Virus record (IMG/VR): IMGVR_UViG_3300028654_000010
Coordinates: 62,001-126,000 of that record
Length of the DNA stretch: 64,000 bases
From: a virus
Reading direction: 5' to 3' (one strand)
Part shown: piece after piece, positions 8,246 to 16,590 of the stretch
Numbering within the stretch: the first letter of the stretch is position 1
Layout: each line of letters opens with the position of its first letter
The notes under the pieces: generated by a model
The model's input: the letters and a program-made list of their open reading frames with translations, nothing else
Told to the model about the DNA's origin: nothing
The model's database searches: none
Program-made: the position numbers and the translations under genes

Positions 8246-9149
8246 AGGTAGTGATGATCTCTCTCACCGCCCGTTGAGCATTCTCCCGTAGGTCATAGTG
8301 ACGGTGTACTGCCTCACAGTATGCCTCCTGTCGTGCAACAAGTTCGGCGGGTGACGCCAATAACCGCTTGACTTCGGCGACCACCTGTTCACCTGACATG
8401 TGCTCGGCATCAATCATCTCCCGTCGCATGTCAGCAGGCATGTACGATGGGCAATCACCGATGGGCAACACGTGACACATGCCGAATTCCACGTACTTGG
8501 CGACGAGGCAGTCGGCGGTGCCACCCCTGCAGACCACACCAAATTGGTAGGCATCGAGCGCATCGTAGTATGGACGGCCGGGTGCGGTGGAGACACGTGT
8601 CTGGAGTTCTGGTACCAAGTGATTGAGTGCCTCGACGAGGCGCCACCTCGTCGGGTACGTTGCCTCTTCAATGGTACCTGAGACGACGATTGCACCTGAC
8701 TTTGCCACCCGCTTTCGCCGACTGGGCACGCAGTGAGGCATCACTGCACACTTGATGCTAGCCCGGGTGAGATTTTCAACGTGTCGCGCGCTTGGGTAGG
8801 TGATGATGGCGTGAGTGACGTCAAATCGTGGGAAGTGATTGCGGATCCGTGCTCCGTACCCATCGGTGCCATCGAGTGCCGCCCGTTCATCGATCAGGTA
8901 TGTCCACCTGTATTGTGGATCGACGGCGCCATAAACGAGGTGAGCGTTCTCATCTGTACAGAAGAAGTTGATGACGCGATCAGTACGTTGAACGCGGTGA
9001 TCGCGGTGTGCCAACAGGATGAAGTTTCGCTCCTCAAGCACCACGGCGCCGGCGTACTGCAAACCGGCGGCGAGGTATTCACTCTCAACCGGTGCCCTCT
9101 TCATCGAGGCACCAATGGTGTTGATGCCGTGCACGAAGTATAGGGTCAC
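8238..9149 (-). CDS. GT-B-like glycosyltransferase
   Basis: The protein has 303 residues. The C-terminal half shows a GT-B donor-lobe pattern: GAIVVSGTIEEATYPTRW, then GRPYYDALDAYQFGVVCRGG and KYVEFGMCHVLPIGDCP, the place where GT1/GT4 enzymes carry their conserved Glu helix, and a terminal helical segment. The N-terminal lobe is short. It is coupled to the upstream GT2-like gene (starts and stops overlap at 9146-9149). Substrate is unknown. Confidence 0.65.
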   Translation of the reverse strand: MTLYFVHGINTIGASMKRAPVESEYLAAGLQYAGAVVLEERNFILLAHRDHRVQRTDRVINFFCTDENAHLVYGAVDPQYRWTYLIDERAALDGTDGYGARIRNHFPRFDVTHAIITYPSARHVENLTRASIKCAVMPHCVPSRRKRVAKSGAIVVSGTIEEATYPTRWRLVEALNHLVPELQTRVSTAPGRPYYDALDAYQFGVVCRGGTADCLVAKYVEFGMCHVLPIGDCPSYMPADMRREMIDAEHMSGEQVVAEVKRLLASPAELVARQEAYCEAVHRHYDLRENAQRAVREIITTFT

Positions 9150-9853
9150 TTGCTTGCTAGGTGAGCCGCGATCTTCTGGCGATCGGCTTCAAGCTGAGCC
9201 AGAAATGGTGCCGTCTTTCGGATTGCACGTGTCTGGGGATGCATGTTCCTACCTTCAACCGACGTGGCGTCCCCTGTCGCGAGGTAGTCGTGGATCAGGT
9301 GCCTGACATTAATACCTGATTCGTGGTGAATGCCGTGACCGAAAAAGGGCTGCAACACCCAATATACGTAAGTGTCATTGTGGGCCCACGGTGAGTAGTG
9401 ACCGAGCACGTCGTAGTAGGTGCGGTGAACGATGGGAAAGCTCAAGTCTCCCTTGTCCGATTGAGGTGCCTTACTACCGACGTCAACGCCCACATTGAGG
9501 TAACACAGCTTGCCGACGTCGAAGGGCACCAACTTTTCATCCCACCCGGGCGTCAACATCATTGCGTCATCATTCCATAGGAACAATAACCGACCAGTGC
9601 TGTGTGAGCACAGTTCATTGTACATCAGGTGAAGATCAGCATAGCCATTGCCTCGTTGACCCACAAGCGTCCGTACTTGAAATGGCCATGGCGAGCGAGC
9701 AACATCAACCGTTTGAGGATCATCAACGTCAGCACGTACCAATACTTCAACGCGTTTCGGATCGGTCGCTAGCGTAGCAAGTGACGCCAACGATTGATGA
9801 AGGCTCGCGTGACGTTTGCGCGATGGGAGTAGTAGTGAAATGAGTGGTGTCAT
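9146..9853 (-). CDS. GT2-like glycosyltransferase, member of a local paralogous family
   Basis: The protein has 235 residues. It opens with SLLLPSRKRHASLHQSLASL and has VEVLVRADVDDPQT, GQRGNGYADLHLMYNELC, RLLFLWNDDAMMLTPGWD and a later AHNDTYV. The WNDDA segment is the probable acidic metal site in place of DxD. The same blocks occur in order in the gene at 24599, and the first half of them in the truncated copy at 28221, so this phage has duplicated the family. It is the first gene of the minus-strand pair. Confidence 0.75.
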   Translation of the reverse strand: MTPLISLLLPSRKRHASLHQSLASLATLATDPKRVEVLVRADVDDPQTVDVARSPWPFQVRTLVGQRGNGYADLHLMYNELCSHSTGRLLFLWNDDAMMLTPGWDEKLVPFDVGKLCYLNVGVDVGSKAPQSDKGDLSFPIVHRTYYDVLGHYSPWAHNDTYVYWVLQPFFGHGIHHESGINVRHLIHDYLATGDATSVEGRNMHPQTRAIRKTAPFLAQLEADRQKIAAHLASK

Positions 9854-9940
9854 GAATTGATTGTAATCAACCCACCCACATGATTGTCAGTCGACCTGAA
9901 CCACCAGCGCACGTTGCACTTGAGCCCCTTAAAAGAACAT

Positions 9941-9976
9941 CGGTGCAGTCCCGGCCTTTCGACCGATCCTGCACCG
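9941..9976 (-). terminator. Hairpin, likely terminator of the 10033 gene
   Basis: CGGTGCAG (9941-9948) and CTGCACCG (9969-9976) form a perfect 8-bp stem. On the minus strand it lies 57 bases after the stop of the gene at 10033 and is followed by ATGTTCTTTT, a partial U tract. The rest of the 179-base gap 9854-10032 shows nothing else I can support. Confidence 0.5.
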
Positions 9977-10032
9977 AAATATAGTGATATTGAACGTGCT
10001 GCAAAACTAGGTGGTACCTAGGGTTAGAGACC

Positions 10033-10509
10033 TTAGTAGCGCGACAGGGGCGCCGTGATGTTGCCGGCCTGCACGACCATCGTCTCGGGAGGCAGTTTAC
10101 CCGCGTGGACAATGTTGTCACCGTGGTCATTGGGAGACAATTTCTCGACGCCGCGGACAGGGGTGCCGAAGGGCAAGTTGCCAGCGCGGACGCCGACGGG
10201 CTTGTCAGGGATGCAAGTGAACGTGGTGACCGGGCCAGAGGCATCGCGGTTGCGATTGTGGTCAAATCGCGAACCCGACGTCAGTGAACCTGAGGTGTTG
10301 TCACGGTTGCGATTGAACCAGGAACCCGAGGTCATTGACCCCGAGGCATCGTTGTTGTAGTCGTAGTTACTGTTGTCGTAACCGTAGTTGTCCCCCTGCG
10401 AACTTGAAACGCGGTTGGTGAATGAACCGGGGACTGGTGACGTGGCGGGTGAAAAACGTTCACCGTCGTGTTGGCCGCTGAGGCCGCTGTCTCTTTCAGT
10501 ATTTGGCAT
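10033..10509 (-). CDS. Low-complexity Ser/Asn/Asp-rich protein
   Basis: The protein has 158 residues from the ATG at 10509; an in-frame TTG at 10548 would lengthen it. The middle is built from imperfect repeats such as SGSMTSGSWFNRNRDNT and SGSLTSGSRFDHNRNRDAS, preceded by an Asn/Tyr-rich stretch. The C-terminal 60 residues are more ordered (DKPVGVRAGNLPFGTPVRG). It could be a virion decoration or a surface protein, but nothing decides this. Plus-strand frames are also open here because of the repeats; the minus strand is preferred because the gene has a terminator-like hairpin behind it and a divergent promoter region in front. Confidence 0.5.
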   Translation of the reverse strand: MPNTERDSGLSGQHDGERFSPATSPVPGSFTNRVSSSQGDNYGYDNSNYDYNNDASGSMTSGSWFNRNRDNTSGSLTSGSRFDHNRNRDASGPVTTFTCIPDKPVGVRAGNLPFGTPVRGVEKLSPNDHGDNIVHAGKLPPETMVVQAGNITAPLSRY

Positions 10510-10531
10510 AGTAACTTTAAGTATTCGTCGC

Positions 10532-10551
10532 GAATTGGGAATACGCAATTC
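10532..10551. promoter_or_regulatory. Inverted repeat in divergent promoter region
   Basis: GAATTG and CAATTC arms flank an 8-base spacer between the minus gene at 10509 and the plus gene at 10641. On the minus strand it lies between a TTGCGT and an AATACT hexamer spaced 17 bases apart, so it may be an operator. Confidence 0.3.
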
Positions 10552-10627
10552 GATCGTGAATTCTGCAAGTTGCGCATCGATTGCATCACCACGGCTCGAT
10601 GGGGTGCAAAGCGCCCTGCAAATAGGC

Positions 10628-10633
10628 TAGAAT
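10628..10633 (+). promoter_or_regulatory. -10-like box, leaderless type
   Basis: TAGAAT is followed by seven bases and the ATG at 10641. There is no ribosome-binding site between them. Confidence 0.5.
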
Positions 10634-10640
10634 CAGATCC

Positions 10641-11558
10641 ATGAAGCTATACGTCAATCGTCAACCGCGTTCAGGCCCGTGGGGTGGGGGTAATTTGTGG
10701 GTCGCCGCATTCCACAAGCGCGCGCCCACCCTGCCCAACGTCGAGCTGCTCACCGACGAGGCGCTGAACTTCTCCCCCGATGTCTGCCTGCTGGCGGGCC
10801 TCGACAACGACGGCACCGGCATCTCCGTCGATCAGGCGGTGATGCACCAGCTGTACCAGGCCCCCAACATGAAGATCGTGCTCCGCGTCAACGAGAACGA
10901 CGCCCGCAAGGGCACCCGCCACATGGACGCGCTGCTCCTCAAGGTGGCCCCCCACGTGTCGGCCACCGTCTTCGTATCGCACTGGTTGCAGGACTACTTC
11001 AATGCCAAGGGGTGGGCCTGCAAGGAACAGGCGGTCATCGTCAACGGCTGTGCCGCCGACATCTTCGCCCCGCAGCCCAAGCTCAACAACGGCAAGCTCA
11101 ACATCGTCGCGCACCACTGGTCATCACACGAAATGAAGGGTGCCGACATCTACCAGAAGCTCGACAGGCTGGTGGGCGAGCAGCCCGACAAGTTTGCCTT
11201 CACCTACATCGGTCGTCATGAGTGTGACTTCAGGCACACCAACGTCATCAGGCCCACCTTCGGCAAGGACTTGGGTGCCGAGTTGGGCAAGCACGACGTT
11301 TACGTGTCGGCAAGTCGTTTCGATCCTGGGCCCAACCATGTGCTAGAGAGCCTATCGTGCGGCCTGCCCACCTACGTCCACAAGGACGGCGGAGGTTGCG
11401 TCGAATTTGCGGGTGCCGACCACAGTTACAAGAACTGGGACGAGCTGAAGGCGATCCTCAACGGGCCGCTGGCTCCCAACACGGCGATGACGCCTACGGG
11501 CTGGCTCCCGTGCGTGCAGCAATACGTGACGTACCTTGAACACGTACTGCAGGCCTGA
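10641..11558 (+). CDS. GT4-like glycosyltransferase
   Basis: The protein has 305 residues of GT-B type. The N-terminal lobe starts MKLYVNRQPRSGPWGGGN, with a Gly-rich loop typical of GT4. The donor lobe has LNIVAHHWSSHEMKGADIY and SRFDPGPNHVLESLSCGLP, the E-containing helix that binds the nucleotide. A short C-terminal helix crosses back. It is the first gene of the long plus-strand sugar region and has its own leaderless-type promoter. Compared with typical GT4 enzymes of 350-400 residues it is compact. Confidence 0.8.
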   Translation: MKLYVNRQPRSGPWGGGNLWVAAFHKRAPTLPNVELLTDEALNFSPDVCLLAGLDNDGTGISVDQAVMHQLYQAPNMKIVLRVNENDARKGTRHMDALLLKVAPHVSATVFVSHWLQDYFNAKGWACKEQAVIVNGCAADIFAPQPKLNNGKLNIVAHHWSSHEMKGADIYQKLDRLVGEQPDKFAFTYIGRHECDFRHTNVIRPTFGKDLGAELGKHDVYVSASRFDPGPNHVLESLSCGLPTYVHKDGGGCVEFAGADHSYKNWDELKAILNGPLAPNTAMTPTGWLPCVQQYVTYLEHVLQA

Positions 11559-11566
11559 TATAAGAT
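11536..11566 (+). promoter_or_regulatory. Promoter for the 11574 operon, leaderless type
   Basis: TTGAAC (11536-11541) is followed after 17 bases by TATAAG and, in the same stretch, TAAGAT (11561-11566). Seven bases separate TAAGAT from the ATG at 11574. Confidence 0.55.
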
Positions 11567-11573
11567 TGACCGC

Positions 11574-11963
11574 ATGCCCAGCGGTCACATCAGGTTTAGC
11601 AAGCTGCTCGAACAGCACCTCACTCACGTGGTGCAGAAGTTCGTCACGAGTGGTCAGTTGCTGACACCCAACTTGCTACGTGAACTGCGCGACGCCATCC
11701 GCACCACCATCGTCGGCATCTTCTCGAAGAGCTCACGCGCACCGTCGCTCGAAGCGATGAATTGGCTCGCCGACGAGTACTTCAAGGCCGTCAACGTGGC
11801 GACGAGCGAGGGCACCTCATCAGTGGCGGAGCTGATCATCCACAATGAGTACAAGCTCTCCGACATGTCGTACAGTGACATTGAGCTGCTCCACAACCTG
11901 TTCAACGGCACCAAGATGGGTGCTAAACTGGAGCAGGAATACGCAAGGAGGACGATCGCATGA
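11574..11963 (+). CDS. Small helical protein, duplicated in tandem (copy 1)
   Basis: The protein has 129 residues, mostly predicted helix. The pattern SLEAMNWLADEYFKAVNV, then DMSYSDIELLHNLFNGT and a C-terminal E-x-x-RR recurs in the next gene (SNEAANWLSQTYYDGILI, TEELTLMAVMLSGT). The two are therefore tandem paralogues. Function is unknown. They sit between two GT4 genes, so an accessory role in glycosylation or simple hitch-hiking are both possible. The stop overlaps the next start. Confidence 0.6.
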   Translation: MPSGHIRFSKLLEQHLTHVVQKFVTSGQLLTPNLLRELRDAIRTTIVGIFSKSSRAPSLEAMNWLADEYFKAVNVATSEGTSSVAELIIHNEYKLSDMSYSDIELLHNLFNGTKMGAKLEQEYARRTIA

Positions 11964-12340
11964 CATCAAGGTTGAAGCCCCAGGAATTCCACCAGGCCAT
12001 CTCGCGCCTGTTGAGCGCCAAGTTGCAGCCGCTGATCACCGACGAGAAGAGCCTCAACTTGGTCACCTGCACCGACATCTACACCACCATCTTCGAGGCG
12101 ATGACCGACGTCATCAGGGACGCGGAACTACCCCTGTCGAACGAGGCCGCCAACTGGTTGAGCCAGACGTACTATGACGGCATCCTGATCAACGGTAACC
12201 AGGAGCTCGACCCTGACATCTTCACCATGCGCGCCGAGCTCGGGCACCTGCCCACCGAGGAGCTGACGTTGATGGCGGTGATGTTGTCTGGCACCGACTT
12301 CGCGGTGCCCCTCATCGCCGAGGTCAAGCGCCGGTCGTGA
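11960..12340 (+). CDS. Small helical protein, duplicated in tandem (copy 2)
   Basis: The protein has 126 residues, coupled by ATGA to its paralogue and by GTGA to the following glycosyltransferase. It shares the order of helices and the conserved EA-NWL and LxGT positions with copy 1, but identity is low, so the duplication is old. No catalytic motif is visible. Confidence 0.6.
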   Translation: MTSRLKPQEFHQAISRLLSAKLQPLITDEKSLNLVTCTDIYTTIFEAMTDVIRDAELPLSNEAANWLSQTYYDGILINGNQELDPDIFTMRAELGHLPTEELTLMAVMLSGTDFAVPLIAEVKRRS

Positions 12341-13278
12341 TCGTACACTTCGACAACGTCATCTTCTCATCGTCATCGGGGCCCAACACCTTCGGTGCCC
12401 GGTTGGCCCGTGCCCTGTTCGAGCAGGGTCACACCGTCGCCGACACGGGCACGGGTGCCGACGTGTCGCTGGTCTTCATCGAGCCCACGGGTGCACCGCT
12501 GGCCCGTAGGGTGGTGCAGCGCCTCGACGGCATCTGGTCGCGGCCGCAGGACTTTGCCACCAAGAACACCAGCATGCGGTTGTTGTACCAGCGTGCCGAC
12601 GCCGTTGTCTGGCAATCGACCTTCGACATGACGATGGTGCTGAAGCACTTCGGCCTGCCCGGCCACGTCTTGGGCCGCGTCATCCACAACGGCACCTCAC
12701 CGGTGCCCGTCAACGAGATCACCATTCCGAAGTTGCTCGACATGCGTGGTGCCTACGACCGCATCTACGCCTGCAGCGCCAACTGGCACGGCCAGAAGCG
12801 ATTGGCGGCCAACGTCGCCCTGTTCGACCACCTGCGCACCTTTCACCCGAATAGCTGCCTCATCGTGTTGGGCAGCAACCCCGATCACCGGGCGACGGGC
12901 CCCCACGTCTTCTATGCGGGATCCGTCGATGAGGCGACCTACCTGCAGGTGTACTCGGCCGCCGACTGGTTGTTGCACCTGGCGTGGGGCGATCACTGTC
13001 CCAATACGGTGATCGAGGCACTGTCACAGGGCACCCCCGTCGCCTGCAGCGAGGTGGGTGGCACCAAGGAACTCGTCGGTGGCTACGGCCACGTCCTCAA
13101 GGACGCACCCTTCGACTTCGAGCTCTATGACTACAACACGCCGCCGCCCATCGACGTCACCCAGGTCGCGGACCTGCCTCCCCGCCAGTCGCTCGACGCG
13201 TCGTCTATCGCTGACATTGACATCGGCCACGTCGCCTTGAAGTATGTCAAGTTGTTCGAACAAGTGTGTGGCGCGTAG
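12337..13278 (+). CDS. GT4 glycosyltransferase
   Basis: The protein has 313 residues from a GTG overlapping the previous stop. The N-terminal lobe has SSSSGPNTFGARLARALFEQ, the usual GT4 Gly-rich loop and helix. The donor lobe has IYACSANWHGQKRLAANVAL and GDHCPNTVIEALSQGTPVAC, with the conserved Glu in the VIEAL helix and GGTKEL after it. This is a confident family assignment, but the sugar is unknown. Confidence 0.85.
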   Translation: MIVHFDNVIFSSSSGPNTFGARLARALFEQGHTVADTGTGADVSLVFIEPTGAPLARRVVQRLDGIWSRPQDFATKNTSMRLLYQRADAVVWQSTFDMTMVLKHFGLPGHVLGRVIHNGTSPVPVNEITIPKLLDMRGAYDRIYACSANWHGQKRLAANVALFDHLRTFHPNSCLIVLGSNPDHRATGPHVFYAGSVDEATYLQVYSAADWLLHLAWGDHCPNTVIEALSQGTPVACSEVGGTKELVGGYGHVLKDAPFDFELYDYNTPPPIDVTQVADLPPRQSLDASSIADIDIGHVALKYVKLFEQVCGA

Positions 13279-13306
13279 CCTAGGTATACATCTCCACCAC
13301 GTGACT

Positions 13307-13312
13307 TAGGAT
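13307..13312 (+). promoter_or_regulatory. -10-like box, leaderless type
   Basis: TAGGAT is followed by six bases and the ATG at 13319. A CACGTG palindrome lies three bases upstream of the box, at 13298-13303. Confidence 0.5.
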
Positions 13313-13318
13313 GAACCC

Positions 13319-13819
13319 ATGAACTCAAGAATTCTCCCCCGCATTCTCATCGCCGCAGCCGTCGTCCTCTCACCTGTCGCTGTCGGCGCGGCCCTCGTCG
13401 GTTGCACTGGCACTGTCACCCCGGTGCAGGTCGCGCAGACCGTCGAGCAGTCGGCACAGATCGCCGTGGCCGCCGCTACGTCGGCATGGAACTTCATCCT
13501 GCCCTCGCTGCCCGCGGCGAGCCAGGCCGCCGCCAATGCGAAGTTTCAGAAGTCGTTGGTCGCTGTCACTGACGGCCTCGCCACCCTCAATGACGCCGTC
13601 GTCGCCTTTCAGAATGCGACCGGGCCGGCTCCCAACTGGGGAATGTTGATCTCGACGTTGAGCGACGCTGTCGGCAACGTGCTGGCGATTGTCAACGAGT
13701 TCAAGACGGGCGCTACCGCTGCACACGGTGGCCTTGCCGCCGGTGAGCCCATCCCGGGTTATGCAGAGCTGGTGCAGTCGGCGGCGACGCTCAACAAGGC
13801 CGCTCACCCGAGCAACTGA
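13319..13819 (+). CDS. Predicted lipoprotein
   Basis: The protein has 166 residues. An N-terminal signal peptide is clear: MNSRILPRI, a hydrophobic core (LIAAAVVLSPVAVGAALV) and a lipobox with Cys29 (LVGC). The mature part is Ala/Val-rich and probably all helical. It would be anchored in a membrane of the infected cell, or in a diderm host in the inner or outer membrane. Phage lipoproteins often block superinfection or take part in lysis; nothing here decides. It has its own leaderless-type promoter and stands between glycosyltransferase genes. Confidence 0.8.
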   Translation: MNSRILPRILIAAAVVLSPVAVGAALVGCTGTVTPVQVAQTVEQSAQIAVAAATSAWNFILPSLPAASQAAANAKFQKSLVAVTDGLATLNDAVVAFQNATGPAPNWGMLISTLSDAVGNVLAIVNEFKTGATAAHGGLAAGEPIPGYAELVQSAATLNKAAHPSN

Positions 13820-13832
13820 TACCAAGCGGTCG

Positions 13833-14837
13833 ATGTCGGCAAAACTCGAACGTGCGGCGTTTGCCTTCGCGCAGAGCATCCGCACCAAGTTTGCCGACAG
13901 CGTCAAGGGGCCCAATGCTAACGCTTGGGCCACGTTGGCACCTGCACAGCAACGCATTGTATTGGCTCTGGTCGAGGATGCCGTCAGCAATGGCCATGCG
14001 CAGGCCTATCCATGGTTGAAGGAGACATATGAGGCCGACGTGGTGGCCCGTGATAGTGCGGTTGTCTTTCCTGACGCTGCACTGGAGCAAGCGGCCAACA
14101 TGGTCAACTTGGGCCACACGGGCAAGCGTGACTTTGCCGCCTTCACCATCGTCAGGAACGAACCCTTCTTTCTCGAGCTATGGTGCTCGTACTACGGCAC
14201 CGCGTTTGGGTACGACAACCTCTATGTCCTTGACAATGGCACCGATGACGACAGCGTGCTACGTGCAAAAGCCAACTTTCCGCGCATCAACGTAGTGTCG
14301 GTGCCGAGCGAGAGGGTCGCCGATTGGGCATGGTGCACTAACGTCGTCAAGTGCTTTCAACGCATCTACCTGCGAGGCCACCGTGTCGTGGTGTTTGCCG
14401 ACGCCGATGAGTATTTAGTGCCCGAGACGGGTGACAACCTACGTCAATACTGCGACATGTTCTTGGCGTCGGAGCGTGACTACGTGCGAGCCAAGGGTTG
14501 GGGTGTAGTGCACCAAGTTGACAGTGAACCTGTGTTGGAGAATACCTGTGACGTGTTACGTCACCGCCTTAAGGCGTGGAGAGCGCCACAGTACGACAAG
14601 ACGTTGATCAGCAAGGTACCACTCGATTGGGCCAAGGGTAGCCACACCATCTACGTCAACGGCAGGAAGATGGGTGATGCACCGGTTGATGAAGAGCTGG
14701 CACTAGTGCACCTGCGCGACGTGGATTTGGCAAGACGTCAACCGTGGCACCCAACATTCACTGATCACGCTGATCAATATCGAGTGGTATCCAACGTGTG
14801 GCGCAAAGCGCTCACTTCTTTTAAGGACGGAGTATAG
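13833..14837 (+). CDS. GT-A-type glycosyltransferase with an extra N-terminal domain
   Basis: The protein has 334 residues. The frame is open further upstream, but the ATG at 13833 is the first after the lipoprotein stop. Residues 1-90 form a helical region without recognised family. Residues about 95-330 resemble GT2/GT92-type enzymes: FAAFTIVRNEPFFLELWCSY, NLYVLDNGTDDDS and RVVVFADADEYLVPE, with the DAD metal motif. The stop TAG overlaps the -10-like box of the next gene. Confidence 0.75.
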   Translation: MSAKLERAAFAFAQSIRTKFADSVKGPNANAWATLAPAQQRIVLALVEDAVSNGHAQAYPWLKETYEADVVARDSAVVFPDAALEQAANMVNLGHTGKRDFAAFTIVRNEPFFLELWCSYYGTAFGYDNLYVLDNGTDDDSVLRAKANFPRINVVSVPSERVADWAWCTNVVKCFQRIYLRGHRVVVFADADEYLVPETGDNLRQYCDMFLASERDYVRAKGWGVVHQVDSEPVLENTCDVLRHRLKAWRAPQYDKTLISKVPLDWAKGSHTIYVNGRKMGDAPVDEELALVHLRDVDLARRQPWHPTFTDHADQYRVVSNVWRKALTSFKDGV

Positions 14838-14838
14838 T
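14833..14838 (+). promoter_or_regulatory. -10-like box, leaderless type
   Basis: TATAGT overlaps the stop of the previous gene and is followed by seven bases and the ATG at 14846. Confidence 0.45.
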
Positions 14839-14845
14839 CGATCAC

Positions 14846-15760
14846 ATGTCAAAGGTTTTCGTACTTGCGCCGCGGGAAGACTGGTGTGTTGACCAGTTCG
14901 TCAAGGAGTGGTACGCCGACAACGCTGACATCAGCGTTGACAATCCCACCGATGCGTCAATTGTCTGGTTGTTGGCCGACTGGTGCTCGGATCAGGTGCC
15001 GCTCCACCTGCTGTCGTCACGCAAGGTACTGGTCACCTGCCACCACTTCGTGCCCGAGAAGTTCGATGAGGCCGCTTTCCGTGCCCGCGATCGTTTCGTC
15101 GATGCCTACCACGTCTACAACTTGAGAACGAATGGCTTCATCCGCCCGTTTACAGGAAAGCCCATCTACCAATTGCCCTATTGGGCCAATCAGCACACTT
15201 GGCACCGCACCGGCGAGGTCAGGCCCCTTGCCAAGCCCTCCATTGACCTCAGGAAAAAACACGGGTTGCCCGAGGCGGGGTACTTGGTAGGCAATTTTCA
15301 GCGTGATACCGAAGGCCACGACCTCAAGACACCCAAGTGGGAAAAAGGTCCGGACAGGTTTGCTGACTTCGTCGAGCACCGGCTCAACACCACCCGGTTG
15401 CCCCTCCACGTCGTCTTGGCGGGTTGGCGGCGCCAGTACGTCATCAACCGCCTTGAACACGCGGGAGTGCCCTACACCTACTTCGAGCGGCCGCCACAGG
15501 CCACCATCAATGAACTCTACCAGACACTCGACCTCTATGCCGTCACTGCGCGGCAAGAAGGTGGGCCTCAAGCACTGATTGAATGTGGCCTGACGGGCAC
15601 TCCTGTCGTCAGCACACCGGTCGGCATCGCCGAGCAGGTATTGCCTGCATCGGCCATCAACGCTGACGTGTCGTTGGCCACCCCTGCCATCCCCAACGTT
15701 GAAACATGGAAATTGCCAGAAGGTTTTAAACCCTACCGCGACCTGCTGGCGAGCCTGTAA
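14846..15760 (+). CDS. GT4 glycosyltransferase
   Basis: The protein has 304 residues. Visible features are an N-terminal lobe with IVWLLADWC and KVLVTCHHFVPEKFD, a linker, and a donor lobe with YLVGNFQRDTEG, VVLAGWRRQYV and ARQEGGPQALIECGLTGTPV, whose Glu-containing helix (ALIECGL) is the GT4 signature. The next gene starts within its stop codon (TAATG). Confidence 0.85.
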   Translation: MSKVFVLAPREDWCVDQFVKEWYADNADISVDNPTDASIVWLLADWCSDQVPLHLLSSRKVLVTCHHFVPEKFDEAAFRARDRFVDAYHVYNLRTNGFIRPFTGKPIYQLPYWANQHTWHRTGEVRPLAKPSIDLRKKHGLPEAGYLVGNFQRDTEGHDLKTPKWEKGPDRFADFVEHRLNTTRLPLHVVLAGWRRQYVINRLEHAGVPYTYFERPPQATINELYQTLDLYAVTARQEGGPQALIECGLTGTPVVSTPVGIAEQVLPASAINADVSLATPAIPNVETWKLPEGFKPYRDLLASL

Positions 15761-16581
15761 TGGGCACCGTCGCATGCCTATTGGTGACGTGTTGCCTTGA
15801 ACCTGCCCGCGCTGACATCCTTAGACAGGTCGTCGCTAACCTACAGGAACAGGCACCTGAACTACGCGAACGGCTAGCCGTCTTTGACAATGCGTCGACG
15901 GTGCCGGGTGTCAGTGAACTGCTCCGCGCCAACTTTGACCACGTGTTCTACTCCAACCGCAACGTGGGTTATTGGAGCGCGATCGACTGGTGGCTCGACC
16001 AATTGCAGGGTACTCCACCCGACTACACCTACATCATCGAGAGCGACATGGTACACTATGCTTTCCCGCGAGTGCACGATGCCGTCGCACTGCTCGACCA
16101 CCACCCGGACCTGGGTGCAGTGCGGTTGCACGAGTATTCCGTCGCCAACATGCACCTGTACGACAAGGATCACCCGCGGCCTGACTCGCGGTCGGCGCTG
16201 TGGCAATCCCACACCAACAAGGTGACGGGACGCGGCGTCGTCCACGATCACCTCGATGCCAGCTTCTGGCGCACCAATTTCCTAACGCAGTTGCCCGCCC
16301 TCAACCGCTACCCGGCAATGTTGGAGGCCTTCGCCGAGCTACGCAAGCGTCCACAGTTCACCGAGCTCGACTTTCAGCGCCTGTACCACGACCAGCACCC
16401 GTACCCGTACATCGCCCTGCTCGACGGGGGCATCTTCAACTGTCCCCTCAATCCGTACGGCTCGGGCACTCCGACGGGCTCATGGTCGTCACCCGATGAG
16501 TTGAAGCGGTTGGGTTACCAATCGACGCGCTATGCATCCATCACGCCACGCAGCGAGTACACTGTCAATCGAGTGAAGTAG
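15760..16581 (+). CDS. GT2-like glycosyltransferase
   Basis: The protein has 273 residues. It starts ACLLVTCCLEPARADILRQV and carries RLAVFDNASTVPG and NRNVGYWSAIDWWL, typical of the N-terminal nucleotide-binding half of GT2 enzymes. The acidic site is probably YIIESDMV in place of a standard DxD. The stop TAG overlaps the -10-like box for the PseB-like gene. Confidence 0.7.
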   Translation: MGTVACLLVTCCLEPARADILRQVVANLQEQAPELRERLAVFDNASTVPGVSELLRANFDHVFYSNRNVGYWSAIDWWLDQLQGTPPDYTYIIESDMVHYAFPRVHDAVALLDHHPDLGAVRLHEYSVANMHLYDKDHPRPDSRSALWQSHTNKVTGRGVVHDHLDASFWRTNFLTQLPALNRYPAMLEAFAELRKRPQFTELDFQRLYHDQHPYPYIALLDGGIFNCPLNPYGSGTPTGSWSSPDELKRLGYQSTRYASITPRSEYTVNRVK

Positions 16582-16584
16582 GAT
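16579..16584 (+). promoter_or_regulatory. -10-like box for the PseB-like operon, leaderless type
   Basis: TAGGAT overlaps the stop of the upstream gene and lies six bases before the ATG at 16591. Confidence 0.5.
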
Positions 16585-16590
16585 TCCGCC

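Noticed and set aside
10055-10360. Plus-strand frame over the low-complexity gene
   Set aside because: Repeats keep several frames open; it has no promoter or ribosome-binding site in front and no ordered domain.
13298-13303. CACGTG as a promoter element
   Set aside because: It stands near several promoters (13298, 28194, 29153, 34459), but at different distances and is also frequent inside genes, so no regulatory role is claimed.
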